From Blattamonas nauphoetae (taxonomy: Eukaryota; Preaxostyla; Oxymonadida), in assembly GCA_033064195.1 (NCBI GenBank), contig JARBJD010000133.1:62001-126000 (forward strand): DNA of 64,000 nucleotides, given 5' to 3'. Both the position numbers and the translations under genes were made by a program. Positions 9,157 through 19,626 of the stretch are shown piece after piece. Positions within the stretch are counted from its first letter, which is position 1. Every line of letters begins with the position of its first letter. Under the pieces are notes generated by a model. It was not told the DNA's origin and made no database searches. It saw only the letters and a list, made by a program, of their open reading frames with translations.

Positions 9157-12100
9157 ATGTTCGTCTTCATTATCGGTGCTGTGCTTCACTGCCGCACTGT
9201 TTCAGATATTAGTCATCTACCAGACCTCGGCTCAGTGCTCACTACCCACAGAACAAACCGAAATGGAGCAGTCTCGGCAGTTGTTCTTTCTTCACCCGAA
9301 TACCAATCAAACACAATTACGATCCATTCCCAAACTCTGAAGCTGTCTGGATTGCCCGACGATCTGAGCAAGGTGTTTGAGGGACAAGGAAGTGTCGACC
9401 GAATGTTTGACATCCACAACGGAACCATTGAACTCCGCTTTCTTGAGCTGTGCTCCGAGAATCTTGAGACTCTGAGGCTGTCCGAACAGTCAGAATGTGT
9501 GATGGCGGCAGGCAAGATCCACGTTCTTGAGGATAGAACGCCGCTTCGATGCGACGACTCGCGACTGATTGTTGACTCGTGCGAGTTCGTGTTCCAATCG
9601 GAGGTCTCGCCATCGCTGTTCACCACACGCTCGACGTCAGGGGAAGTCTGTCTGCGGAACTGTGAAATGGGGGACCGTTCAGCGGCGACGTCAGGGTCGT
9701 TTGTGAGCAGCTCGTGTGTGCAGGACTTGAAGATGGAAAAGTGCCGATTTCAGAACATCTCGCACTGCCCGACGTACTCCCGCTCGGATCTTGCCACGCC
9801 GTTCTTCAACGTGAGCGTTGTGGACAGTGTGTTCGCTCGCAGCGAGAACGTGTTTTCGGGAGGCGTGGTGCGCGACGTGAACGACAAAACGACGCTGCTG
9901 TCGCTGAACAGTTCATTCACACACAGCCTTTCGACATTCACAGAGGTTGAAGATTATCATCACATCCAGCAGCCTTACATCGAAGTGACGACCAACCACC
10001 GCTATCTTCGCTGCCTCTTCCAACTGTGCACCACGTCGAACGTGTATGGAGGTGCAATTCGCTGTGATTCAGGGGCGAGCTTGGAGATCGTCTCGTGCAG
10101 ATTCGACCAAAATACCGCAGTTGCCTCATCTGGCGACTTGCCCTATAGGGGTGGAGGAATATATTTTATTGGAGACAAACTCACATCTGCATTTTACATG
10201 GCTCATACTCTCCACACGAACGACCACGCCAACATTGGAGGATCCGCAGCGATTCGGGAGGCGGGCAAATTGTTCGTTCAATATTGCAACGTGTCAGGGT
10301 CTAAAAGCACAATCTATCCTGGCACCAATTGTTTTGGAGGTGGATATTGGATTGCTTACATGCCAAAGGGCTCTCTTCTCTCGAATGTTCGTTTTGAAGA
10401 TTGTTCAGCAGAGAATTCGGGAGGATCGCTGGACAATTCAGCTGGAAATGCCGATTTCACGTATTCGAATCTTCTGATTTGCAACAGCAGGTGTACGCAA
10501 GGAAATGTGGTGTTCTCGACAGTCGCAGCCGATGTGACGATCTGTTTCTTCAGCTGCCTCTTCTTCAACAACGAAGCGTCAAATGTCCAGCCAACCACCA
10601 TCAACGGATCACCTCGAGATGTCTTTGTTGGCAATGACATTCGTTTCCACGAAGACGATGCATGGAAAGCAATTCTCGCGAATGAGTCCTCTTTCATCAA
10701 CAGCTTCAGCAATTCCCGCTTCCCTCGCATTTCCATCGGAAGTTCTCCGACTGTCATCGTCGACTTTTCGTATCTTAAGATCTCACCGAACTACACTGTC
10801 CTCGACGTTCGCCTCCCCGATCCAGCAGTGCTTGTGGACATTTCGAAAGGAAGCAACGATCCAGCGTGTGGGACGTCGTATTCTGGTCGGTGCAAGACGA
10901 TTGGGTATGCAGGCACAAACAGGCTGGAGAAGAACGATGTGCAGATTGTTGTGGAGGCTGGGCAATACGATGAGACGCAGGCGTTCTCGATCGGAACGAA
11001 GACTGTGAAGGTGTCGTCGTTTGGGGACTTCCATCCGATCGTGCTCTTCTCGCCGCCCAACAGCAAAGACGCGTTCGTGACGAACGAGGGAGGGTCGCTC
11101 TCGCTGAGCTATTTCGTGTTTGTGCCTTCTCGATCAGCGAGTGTTGTGAAGCAGAGTGGAGGATCGCTGTCGATTGCATCGTGTGTGTTCTGCGGGGAGG
11201 AGGGAGTGGGAGAGATCGAGTCGAATGTGGTGGAGGTGAGGGGAGGATCAGCCAAGCTGGAGAATGTGGACTTCTCGTCGTTCTCGCTGAATGGAGGACA
11301 CTGCATTGCTTGCTTGGACACGACATCGAAACTAGAAATGGTGAGCTGCTCGCTCCTTTGGCTGACTGGCGACTCGGACAGTGCGATCCAGTTTGCTCGC
11401 AGTTCATCGGGAGGAGAGATGGTGCTGGAGGGGGTGAGTCTGGAGTGGGGGCGAGAGGCGAGTGAAGTGGGAGGCGTTTTGTGTTCGAATGTGAGCTCGA
11501 TCAGTCTGACATCTGTCTCGTTTGCTCATCTTCGCCGCTCGTCGCAACAAGCGCCTCTGTCGATTGAGTCTTGCTCTGGCTCGCTCACCCACTCGCGTCT
11601 TCTCTTCGAAGACTGCGTTGGAACAGCAGCGTCGTCTCTTTTTGTTGATGCCGCTTCGACGTGCTCGCTGTCGTCTCCTGATCCGTCGTCGCTGAGCATC
11701 ACTGAATCGCCTCGCAGTTCAGTTCGGGGAGACACAACAACAGAACACATCCACCTTCCAGCATCGATTGTGGTGGATGGAGTGAATGGGAAGGACGAGT
11801 CGCTGTGCTGGGCGTCGGAGAGTGGGTGTGGATCGATGAGTGATCTGAGTGCTCGTCTTCTCGCAGAATACGAATGGTCGATTTCGATGAAAACAGGAAC
11901 GACGAGCGAAGGCCCTCTTCAACTGACTGGGAAGATAATCAAAATAGCTGGAATAGGAAAGGATCAGTCGATTCTGGAATCCTCTCAGCCATCTTCTCTC
12001 CTTTCGATGTCGTCGGGAACTGTCTCGTTTGAGGACGTTGGATTCACTCACCACTCGTCGCTGTTGAGCACAGATCGGACGGAATCGCTGTTTGTTGTGA

Positions 12101-15100
12101 GTGGAGGACGACTCTCACTGACCTCAGTTGATGTTTCAGGATTCTCCTTCGCTCTTCGACATGCGATTGAGATGAGTGCAAGTGGGGAGATCTCGATCTC
12201 GTCGTCATCTTTCTCGCAGATCTCGACGAGTGGGTCAGGATCGGTTCTTCACTCCTCGTCGTCTGGAAAGGTAAGCATTGTGGGAACATCATTCTCGTCG
12301 TGCTCGTCGAGTGGAGATGGCGGAGTTCTGTTCGTTTCTTGTGGTTCTGCCACTGACTCGTCTGATCTTGTGATCCAATCATCATTCGCCGCTGACTGTG
12401 TGTGTGGCGAGAGCAAGAAGGGATCGTGGGTGTTCGTGGAAGGCGTCTCGTTTGACACTCTGATCTCGAACACGAGTTGGGGATCAACAGCGTCTTCGCT
12501 GAACTCGCCTGCAGACGACAACACTCTTTGGGGAGTCGACAAGTCAGAAGCGGAAAGCAGCAGCCATCGCTCGCTGACACTTCTGTTCTTCCTTCGACCG
12601 TATCGACAGAACACGATCACAGTTGGGGATGCTGGACGAGATGGGGATGGTTGTGGAGCGTCGGATCTGAAATGCTCGTCGCTGACAATGGCCAGGACTC
12701 ACTTGTCTGGAGATGGGGGACACACACTCGTGATTGACACATCGACCACACTGAGCACTGTTCTGTCGTTGAGCACACATTCGATTGAGATGAAGTCAGG
12801 ATTGACAAAGGCAACAGTGAAGACGACAGCAAGTGGATCGATTTCTGTTCCTTCTCAAACACTGACACTGACTTCTCTGATCTTCAACGGCGAAAAGCTT
12901 GCTCGTTCGGGATCTCTTCTGTCGCTGTCGAACACTGGCTCGATTGCGATCGATGGATGCTCGTTTGTTGGGATGAAGGTGTCTGGAGATGGAGGCGTGT
13001 TCTCGTCCGTCCTGAACACTGGAAACTCGCTGTCGATCACAAACAGCGAATTCGATGGATGTGAATCAGGTGGGAAGGGAGGAGCGCTGTTTGTGGAAGT
13101 TGACCAAGGAACACTCTCGATCACACAAACCACATTCACTTCGTGCTCATCGTCGACTGGAAATGGCCACAATCTGTTCCTCATCCACCCAAATCTCGAA
13201 TCTTTCGTGAAATCAGCCAACTTGAACTCTCTCAAGCCAGCACTTCCTGAGCCTGGTCTCTTCTCTGCTGATGAGAAGAACGCTTTCGTTGGAGCTGTGT
13301 CCTCGTCAGCTGCCTCGTCGTCTCTGCTGTACTTCTGGCATCCTTTCAAAAGCACCGATTCTGATCGCCATGTTCACTCGTCTGGCTTCGACCACACGCA
13401 TTGTGGCCTGCTTGCCCTTCCCTGCTCCTCGCTCAGCCATTCGGAGCAGCTCTTTGGATCGACGAAAACTGTTGTTCTCGATTCTTCTCTGAAACAGACC
13501 AAGCCTCTCGTCTCTGCTGCGTCAGAATGGACACTCGCTGCGAGTGGCTCGTTCGACCTGATTTTGGAAGGAGATGGGCAGATTGTGGTGAGCAACGTGG
13601 CCTCGTCTCTGACACTCGACTCACTGTCTGTTCCCATTGCTGATCTGAAGGCAGGAAGAACAGTATCGCTTGTGACGATCTCGGCAGGAAGTCTGACAGC
13701 CTCGTCGTGCACATTCGGGTCGACGACTCAAGCGATGCCAGTTGGACTTGTTTCTCTGACAGGAGGAACAGCTGCCTTCGTCTCTTCCACCGTCCGCAAC
13801 CCTTCAGCGAGTGTTGCTCTGTTCTCAGTGAGTGGGGGAACGCTGACAGTGTCTGGATCAGTCTCGTCGATGCTGCCTGCCTCTCCTCCCTTCGAGCTGT
13901 CTTCCTCTGGAACTGTCGTGCTCGACTCGATTGTGACAGACATTGGAAATGGAGAAGTGTCGACTCTCGTTTCTCAGAATGGAGGAAGCTTGTCGATTGT
14001 GAACACGGATCTCAGAAATGGGAAGCTTGGAAAGTCGCTGTTTTGTGGGAATGGGAATGTGGAAGTGAAATCTTCGCAGTTCTCGTCGCTTGTGGCTCAC
14101 GCTGAAAGTGAAGCAAACACTCGATTGCTGACGTTGTTGATTGGAGGTGGAAATAGTGTTGTGATTGGAGAAGAAGACAAGAGTGTGTCGTTCACGAGCT
14201 GCTCATCGAATGGAGATGGGGGAGTTGTTCACGCGACAGTGAATGGAGGAACACTCTCGATCGTCCACACCACATTCTCCTCGTGCTCGTCGTCGTCTGG
14301 AAATGGACACAATCTGTTCCTCATCCACCCAACTCTCGACACTTTCGTGAATTCAGCTGATCTGAACTCTCTCAAGCCAGCTCTTCAGACATCTCGTCTC
14401 TTCACGCCTGATGAAAGGAACGCTTTCCTTGGAGCCGTATCCTCGTCATCTGCTTCGTCGTCTCTGCTGTACTTCTGGCATCCTCACATTGTTTCGTCCG
14501 CTGTCTTCGTCAACTCGCTTGGCGATTCCAACCCTCTCTGTGGCCTCGCTGCCCTTCCCTGTCTCTCGATTGGATCGTCTCTTCTGAAATCGAACACCGC
14601 AAAGACAACAACAATCAGCTCGTCGATTGATCTGAACGAGAAGATCGTCGCAGTGGTTGATGGATCGACTCTCACATCAACATCGACAACCAACATTGTG
14701 TCGGTGAGCTCAGCTGGCGAAATCGCACTCTCGTCAGGATCCCTCACTCTTCTCTCCATCAACTTCCAACAATCAGCCTCTGTCGCATCTCTCGCGCACT
14801 CGTTCATCTCAATCTCGTCATCCTCACTGGTCATCGATGGATGCTCGTTCTCGTCGTTCAAACTGACTGAGCACGCTCTGATTGATCATTCTGGATCGTC
14901 GCTCACACTGAACGGCTCGTCGTTCTTTGAGATTGTGCGAGCGGAGGGAGATGGAGCAGTTCTGCACTCGAACATGACATCGACGATGGATCTGAAAGTG
15001 GACGATGTTGCGCTTCGATCCGTGTTGGCCGCGGATGGCGATGGAGATGGCCTGTTTGTGTCGTTTTCTGAGATCGCCGTCTCTTCGTCCGTTCCTGCCT

Positions 15101-17814
15101 TCACTCTGACGAGACTGTCGTATTCGCTGCCAGCCCAGCACTCGAATTCGGAGGATGAGATCTGCTTTGTTTGGATTGAAGGAAACAACATCTCGGAATG
15201 GGTTGGAGTGGGTGACGCCAAGTTTGCAGGATCGCACGGAGGACAAGTGGAAGAGGAGTGGCTGTGGAGTGTGGACAGGCTGGTTGGCCTTGCGTGTCCG
15301 CTGTCGTTCTATCTGGACGCGCACACGGGAGCGATTGGGGTGAGTGACTCGGGGTACGAGATGGAGCGGTGTGGGTATTCTGGAGTGTGGTGCAGGGGGC
15401 TGGGGTACGGTCTGTGGGTTGCTGAGCGGAGTGGGAAGACGCAGCTGAACATCCACGCTCGCGTGACAGTGGACACAGTGACGGACCTGAACGACGAGTA
15501 TCGAATGCACGGGAAGAACACGACGGCCGAGCTGGTGTTTGGGAAGGACGGGGGGATTGTGATTGACAGCCACGAGCGAGTGGAGATTGATGTGGTGTCG
15601 ATTGTGGCTGATGGGAGTGCTGGCCACGTTGCGTTCAAAGTGGTGTCGTCGAAGCTGAAGTTGGAGGAAGTGTCTTTGGAACGGGCAGCGAGCGGAACAG
15701 GAAGTGCGTCGCTGTTTCTGGAGGGGACAGTGATTGAGCAGAGTGGAGGAGAGACGACGCTGATTGCGGTGACACTGAAAAGTGGGATTGGATCGACTGG
15801 CTTTCTTCTGAAGTCGGAACTGGGATCTGTTCTGATCTCGCATCTCTCGCTCTCCTCTTCGATCAGCTCGACAGGAACGATTGTGTCGGCATCGAAAGGG
15901 AATCTGACATTCGAACACTCAGCCATTCCGTCCATCTCGTTCACTCCAACTCCATTCATTGCATCGTCATTCGAGTCATGCCAACTGACATCAATTTCGA
16001 CGACTGAGTTTGGAGAAGGGGAGCTGTTCCATTTCAGCGAAGGAACGCAACTGACACTCAAATCATGTTCATTCAACGGCCCAAGCACATCATCGTCTCC
16101 AACCTCAACTCGAAATGAGGACGAGGAAGAGTCACTGTGCACATGGTCAACCGCACTCATCTCAATCAACGACACGAACACTAAAATTGAGTCGACGATC
16201 TTCCTACATGTTGTCCAAGGAGCTCTTTCGCTGAACAACTCTGTGCTGACTGTGACAGACTCGTCGTTCGTCAGAAACGGACGGATTGATGCTGCCTTTC
16301 CGAGTGTTCACCGCAACATTCTGTGCTCGCAGAGTGAAGTGCGACTTGAAAGTCTGAGCAGTGGAGATGGGAAGGACAGCAACTCGCTCTGGATTTTGGG
16401 GTCGGAAGGATGTGTTGTGAAGAAGGAATCAGTGGCAGTTGAGACGCCGCTGTTCGTTGCGACACTGGACTCGTCGAAGACGACGTGCACGTCGACGAAG
16501 AACAAGACGTTGGAGCTGAGTGTGGTGGGGTCGGAGTTCATTCCGTGTGGACTGAAGCTGGAAGTGTTTGAGAGTGGCGGGAGCGGGAAGAAGGTCGAGC
16601 ATGCCGTGTCGCCCAACACCGTCTCGTCGCTCAACTCGTCGTTCTTCGAAGTGTCGCTGTCGCAGGCGGAGCTGGCGAAGACACTGTCACTGACTCCAGC
16701 GTGGAAGGGTCGGCTGGTGTTTGGGGGAGTTGGGGAGACAGACTCGTTCGCAGTTCGGATGAGTTCGTCGGACGAGCGAAAAGCGCTGACGAAGCAAGTG
16801 ATGAAGTGGCTGATTCCTGTGATTGCAGGCTGTGCCGCCCTTCTGCTGCTTCTGATTGTGATTGTGATTCTCATGCGTCGTCGTCAACAAAAGAAGAAGA
16901 AAGAGGAGAGTATGCTGAACCAGCAATCGCAAGAATTGAACCAACAACCGGAAATCAAATTCGAAGACGACCCGATGTTCCTCCACCCACACTCGACCTC
17001 GCTTGTCCGTGCTGCCCCATCCGAAGGCCCATTCGAAGCTGGTGACAAGACACGAGCAGCCACAAAAGGACCGTTCATCTCAAACAACAACATGGACGAA
17101 GATGTGTATCCACCAGCTGGGTTATTCGAGGGGGACATGGGATTGGACCAGAAGATGCGGGAGGGAGGAGTTAACAGGAAGGACACACTGTACAACCGCC
17201 TGCACTCGCTGAAGAAGGAGCACGTGGCGAAGCTGAGTGTGGCGCAGCAGGTTGTTCGAGTGCTGGCTCGGATGCACAAGGACGACCCGACGCTGGCTGT
17301 GTTCACGAACTTGTCGTCGCACAGTGTTCTGTTTGGGAAGGACGAGGAGATCCAGATTGAGCTTGTGTCGTCGGTGTCGGGAGGGAAGTCGCAGGCAGCG
17401 CAGTCGGGTGGTCGGAGTGGGCCTGTGGGGACGACGAGCCAGGGCGGGCACGAGGGCTTCGAGTTGTATCGCTGGCGCGCGCCGGAAGACGGAGGGGAGC
17501 CGGGGGAAGCGCGGAAGGTGGTGGACACGAACAAGGCGTCAGTTTTTAGTCTTGGCCTTGTCTTGTTTGAAATAGAGACTGGGTGTGTGCCCTTCGGGGA
17601 GCTGGATGCGATGAACGCGCATCGGCAGCTGAAGACAGGCTCGCTTCCGAAGGTGGAGCTTGTGAAGGACGAGTCGCTGCGAGAGCTGATTGTGGAGTGT
17701 CTGGAAGTGGAAGCCGCTCGTCGGCCGTCGCTTCACGAGATGGAGGAGCGGATGGAGAAGGTGGCATTCTCGCAGAACGAGGGCGGAATGGACATGAACG
17801 ACATCGTGTTCTGA
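9157..17814 (+). CDS. Giant beta-helix surface protein with transmembrane segment and pseudokinase tail
   Basis: Single exon, 2,885 aa from the ATG at 9157, which gives a signal peptide (MFVFIIGAVLHC); the frame is open upstream without an ATG. Residues ~30-2500 are Ser/Thr/Gly-rich right-handed beta-helix (pectin-lyase-like) repeats such as FSSCSSSGDGGV and GGTLSIVHTTF. A block containing GNGHNLFLIHP is duplicated at about 13161 and 14301. One membrane segment (about 2550-2573, ending VIVILMRRRQQKKKKEE) precedes a ~310 aa cytoplasmic tail. Its end resembles a kinase C-lobe: RWRAPE near residue 2770, then VFSLGLVLFEIETGCVPF. The glycine loop and VAIK lysine are missing and the HRD site reads LSSHSVLFGKDEE, so it is a pseudokinase. 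Likely a surface receptor or adhesin; ligand unknown. The C-terminal third is copied inverted at 61942. Confidence 0.9.
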   Translation: MFVFIIGAVLHCRTVSDISHLPDLGSVLTTHRTNRNGAVSAVVLSSPEYQSNTITIHSQTLKLSGLPDDLSKVFEGQGSVDRMFDIHNGTIELRFLELCSENLETLRLSEQSECVMAAGKIHVLEDRTPLRCDDSRLIVDSCEFVFQSEVSPSLFTTRSTSGEVCLRNCEMGDRSAATSGSFVSSSCVQDLKMEKCRFQNISHCPTYSRSDLATPFFNVSVVDSVFARSENVFSGGVVRDVNDKTTLLSLNSSFTHSLSTFTEVEDYHHIQQPYIEVTTNHRYLRCLFQLCTTSNVYGGAIRCDSGASLEIVSCRFDQNTAVASSGDLPYRGGGIYFIGDKLTSAFYMAHTLHTNDHANIGGSAAIREAGKLFVQYCNVSGSKSTIYPGTNCFGGGYWIAYMPKGSLLSNVRFEDCSAENSGGSLDNSAGNADFTYSNLLICNSRCTQGNVVFSTVAADVTICFFSCLFFNNEASNVQPTTINGSPRDVFVGNDIRFHEDDAWKAILANESSFINSFSNSRFPRISIGSSPTVIVDFSYLKISPNYTVLDVRLPDPAVLVDISKGSNDPACGTSYSGRCKTIGYAGTNRLEKNDVQIVVEAGQYDETQAFSIGTKTVKVSSFGDFHPIVLFSPPNSKDAFVTNEGGSLSLSYFVFVPSRSASVVKQSGGSLSIASCVFCGEEGVGEIESNVVEVRGGSAKLENVDFSSFSLNGGHCIACLDTTSKLEMVSCSLLWLTGDSDSAIQFARSSSGGEMVLEGVSLEWGREASEVGGVLCSNVSSISLTSVSFAHLRRSSQQAPLSIESCSGSLTHSRLLFEDCVGTAASSLFVDAASTCSLSSPDPSSLSITESPRSSVRGDTTTEHIHLPASIVVDGVNGKDESLCWASESGCGSMSDLSARLLAEYEWSISMKTGTTSEGPLQLTGKIIKIAGIGKDQSILESSQPSSLLSMSSGTVSFEDVGFTHHSSLLSTDRTESLFVVSGGRLSLTSVDVSGFSFALRHAIEMSASGEISISSSSFSQISTSGSGSVLHSSSSGKVSIVGTSFSSCSSSGDGGVLFVSCGSATDSSDLVIQSSFAADCVCGESKKGSWVFVEGVSFDTLISNTSWGSTASSLNSPADDNTLWGVDKSEAESSSHRSLTLLFFLRPYRQNTITVGDAGRDGDGCGASDLKCSSLTMARTHLSGDGGHTLVIDTSTTLSTVLSLSTHSIEMKSGLTKATVKTTASGSISVPSQTLTLTSLIFNGEKLARSGSLLSLSNTGSIAIDGCSFVGMKVSGDGGVFSSVLNTGNSLSITNSEFDGCESGGKGGALFVEVDQGTLSITQTTFTSCSSSTGNGHNLFLIHPNLESFVKSANLNSLKPALPEPGLFSADEKNAFVGAVSSSAASSSLLYFWHPFKSTDSDRHVHSSGFDHTHCGLLALPCSSLSHSEQLFGSTKTVVLDSSLKQTKPLVSAASEWTLAASGSFDLILEGDGQIVVSNVASSLTLDSLSVPIADLKAGRTVSLVTISAGSLTASSCTFGSTTQAMPVGLVSLTGGTAAFVSSTVRNPSASVALFSVSGGTLTVSGSVSSMLPASPPFELSSSGTVVLDSIVTDIGNGEVSTLVSQNGGSLSIVNTDLRNGKLGKSLFCGNGNVEVKSSQFSSLVAHAESEANTRLLTLLIGGGNSVVIGEEDKSVSFTSCSSNGDGGVVHATVNGGTLSIVHTTFSSCSSSSGNGHNLFLIHPTLDTFVNSADLNSLKPALQTSRLFTPDERNAFLGAVSSSSASSSLLYFWHPHIVSSAVFVNSLGDSNPLCGLAALPCLSIGSSLLKSNTAKTTTISSSIDLNEKIVAVVDGSTLTSTSTTNIVSVSSAGEIALSSGSLTLLSINFQQSASVASLAHSFISISSSSLVIDGCSFSSFKLTEHALIDHSGSSLTLNGSSFFEIVRAEGDGAVLHSNMTSTMDLKVDDVALRSVLAADGDGDGLFVSFSEIAVSSSVPAFTLTRLSYSLPAQHSNSEDEICFVWIEGNNISEWVGVGDAKFAGSHGGQVEEEWLWSVDRLVGLACPLSFYLDAHTGAIGVSDSGYEMERCGYSGVWCRGLGYGLWVAERSGKTQLNIHARVTVDTVTDLNDEYRMHGKNTTAELVFGKDGGIVIDSHERVEIDVVSIVADGSAGHVAFKVVSSKLKLEEVSLERAASGTGSASLFLEGTVIEQSGGETTLIAVTLKSGIGSTGFLLKSELGSVLISHLSLSSSISSTGTIVSASKGNLTFEHSAIPSISFTPTPFIASSFESCQLTSISTTEFGEGELFHFSEGTQLTLKSCSFNGPSTSSSPTSTRNEDEEESLCTWSTALISINDTNTKIESTIFLHVVQGALSLNNSVLTVTDSSFVRNGRIDAAFPSVHRNILCSQSEVRLESLSSGDGKDSNSLWILGSEGCVVKKESVAVETPLFVATLDSSKTTCTSTKNKTLELSVVGSEFIPCGLKLEVFESGGSGKKVEHAVSPNTVSSLNSSFFEVSLSQAELAKTLSLTPAWKGRLVFGGVGETDSFAVRMSSSDERKALTKQVMKWLIPVIAGCAALLLLLIVIVILMRRRQQKKKKEESMLNQQSQELNQQPEIKFEDDPMFLHPHSTSLVRAAPSEGPFEAGDKTRAATKGPFISNNNMDEDVYPPAGLFEGDMGLDQKMREGGVNRKDTLYNRLHSLKKEHVAKLSVAQQVVRVLARMHKDDPTLAVFTNLSSHSVLFGKDEEIQIELVSSVSGGKSQAAQSGGRSGPVGTTSQGGHEGFELYRWRAPEDGGEPGEARKVVDTNKASVFSLGLVLFEIETGCVPFGELDAMNAHRQLKTGSLPKVELVKDESLRELIVECLEVEAARRPSLHEMEERMEKVAFSQNEGGMDMNDIVF

Positions 17815-18556
17815 TCGATCCACTCTCCCAATTCATTTCACCACACGAACCAGCATCAGAAACGAACCACACCAAACCAGTTCGTCACTTTATTTGGAAG
17901 AATGCACAACCATCTCATTTTGTTGCATTCCTCGTCGCACGTCACACTTACCACGTCACAGAAGAGGAAGACAGAAACACGACTCTTCGCCTCACAACAC
18001 TCTCACCCAACACTGCTCTCTATCACCACACCCTCACCTCACAACCAGTCCTGGCTCGATGATTCTCTCACATCGCCAAAGAGAAGAAGTCGTGCCACAT
18101 TTGAGCTCGACGTCATCGCCAGAATTGCCTTTCATGATTTCGGGAAAGCCACAGTCACGTCGCAGTGAGCTTTCTCGGAACAATCGTCAATGAACACACT
18201 CGCTCTGCCGAGTCAATCCGCACAAGTCCACTTGGTGCTCACTTCGTTGTCGTCGCACTCATCGCAAGTGCCAAGTGTCTCTTCTCCTGGTTTCTCGTTA
18301 ACGGCCTTCGTTGTCGATTGGGTCTTGTTTTGCGTTGGAGATTCTCGTTGGATGGTCTTGTTTTGTCAGCGAGGGTTTTGATTTGTCTTCAGCGTCGTCT
18401 TTCTTCGTTCCGTTCCACACATCCCTGCTTCCCACTTCGAGCTGGTGTGTGATGGTTCATTGTCAGTTCTCTAGCTTCTCCATCCAGTGCTTCTGTTTAT
18501 GATACACTTCACGTTCTTATTGCCTTCATTCAGACCGAGTTGTTGAAACCCGGCAT
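15756..18556. repeat. Left copy of a 2.8 kb inverted duplication
   Basis: The receptor's last 2 kb and ~740 bp of downstream flank recur in reverse orientation at 61222-64000, about 43 kb away. Proteins are nearly identical in the kinase-like tail. The right copy is cut by the window edge, so the true length is unknown. This copy ends 20 bp before the MITE at 18576. Confidence 0.88.
18130..18470 (-). pseudogene. Degenerate B-box zinc-finger remnant
   Basis: Read on the minus strand, this flank encodes DDAEDKSKPSLTKQD followed by GTCDECDDNEVSTKWTCAD, then an in-frame stop. The Cys-x-x-Cys plus KWTCAD pattern resembles the start of a B-box zinc finger, and the expected His/Cys residues reappear only in a shifted frame. 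Several stops break it. It converges on the receptor gene. A less damaged copy lies at 61343-61646. Family assignment by eye only. Confidence 0.4.
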
Positions 18557-18575
18557 TTTCATGCACACCTATCAT

Positions 18576-19049
18576 AGTACCCGGACAAACCCGTTAGAGC
18601 GGATAAACCCGTTAACCCTTCCAAAGGGACGAAACAGTCTCCCCTCTTCATCTTAATTCTCCTTCCACTTCACATTCATGCATTTCCTCATTTTTTTTAA
18701 AACTAGAGTTCTTCATGAAAGAATGATTGTGAAATGCAAAGCGAAAAGTGAACGTTGTTTTTTGAACGAAGTTGAACAAATCTATTTCCGAGAACTAGAG
18801 GGATCATGTGTTGCGAGTCGAGCTTTTCATGGTCAGAATAACTTGCGCTGTGTCGTCGTTGACATTTCATCCATTTGAATAGACCCATTGTCTTTGATCC
18901 AATCTCTGAAAGAGTCACAATTCCTTCCAGAATTCTCACTAGGGTTTTCTTACAGGTACAACTGATGAGTCGTGTGAAAGAGATGATATATGTGAAATGG
19001 GGGATGTTTTAACGGGTTTATCGGAGTTAACGGGTTTATCCGACCACTA
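18576..19049. mobile_element. MITE, family 1 copy 1 (474 bp)
   Basis: Begins TAGTACCCGGACAAACCCG and ends with the inverted version of that terminus, somewhat degraded. Both ends also carry tandem subterminal CGGATAAACCCGTTAA-type motifs. The flanks repeat TCA (18573-18575 and 19050-19052), a 3 bp target-site duplication. Interior sequence is homologous, in reverse orientation, to the 476 bp element at 27137-27612. No coding capacity; superfamily not assigned. Confidence 0.75.
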
Positions 19050-19052
19050 TCA

Positions 19053-19626
19053 CTCTTTGCATCGTTCATTTGTTAATATTTGTTCAATCAATCGTGATGA
19101 TAGATATGCGGGATGGAATGGAAGATGGAGCGATGTCGTCGCATCCTTCACAGGTGAAGCACCAAAACACAATCAAAACAATACATGACAATAAATCGAA
19201 CAATCATGCCGATAATGACAACAGAAGAAGAGGAAGGAGGAAAGAGATGAGAAGTGAGTGATGTGGGAATGAAGACGAAATGATGGAAATCCACACCGTC
19301 ACCAACATGAGGTCTGGTCGAAGGCAGAGGACTCGGCAGGCGATGAGGGTGCGAGAGGTGAAGTGAAAGTTGACAATGAAGAAAGCCATCACCAACATCC
19401 AATGTCAGACCCACACAACACCCAAACTGTGTCGGATCAAGTAGAGAGTGTGGTGTGGTAGGAATGACATCGTGGATGGGAGGGCCAGTGCGAGAGTGAG
19501 AGAACAGAAAGTCGTGTGAAAGAGTTGAAGATAGTGGTGAACAGAAGAAAAAGATAGAATGAAGATATGAGATGAATTGCTCAACGAAAAGCCAGAGAAT
19601 GATGATTGAAGAAGAAACAGTGAGAA
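19053..19626. other. Intergenic region, nothing recognised
   Basis: Downstream flank of the receptor gene at 19627. Short frames only, with no conserved features seen. Confidence 0.5.

Noticed and set aside
10775-16874. Many open frames antisense to the giant receptor gene
   Set aside because: Ser-rich, low-complexity sequence leaves the antisense open; no start context, domain or conservation supports them.
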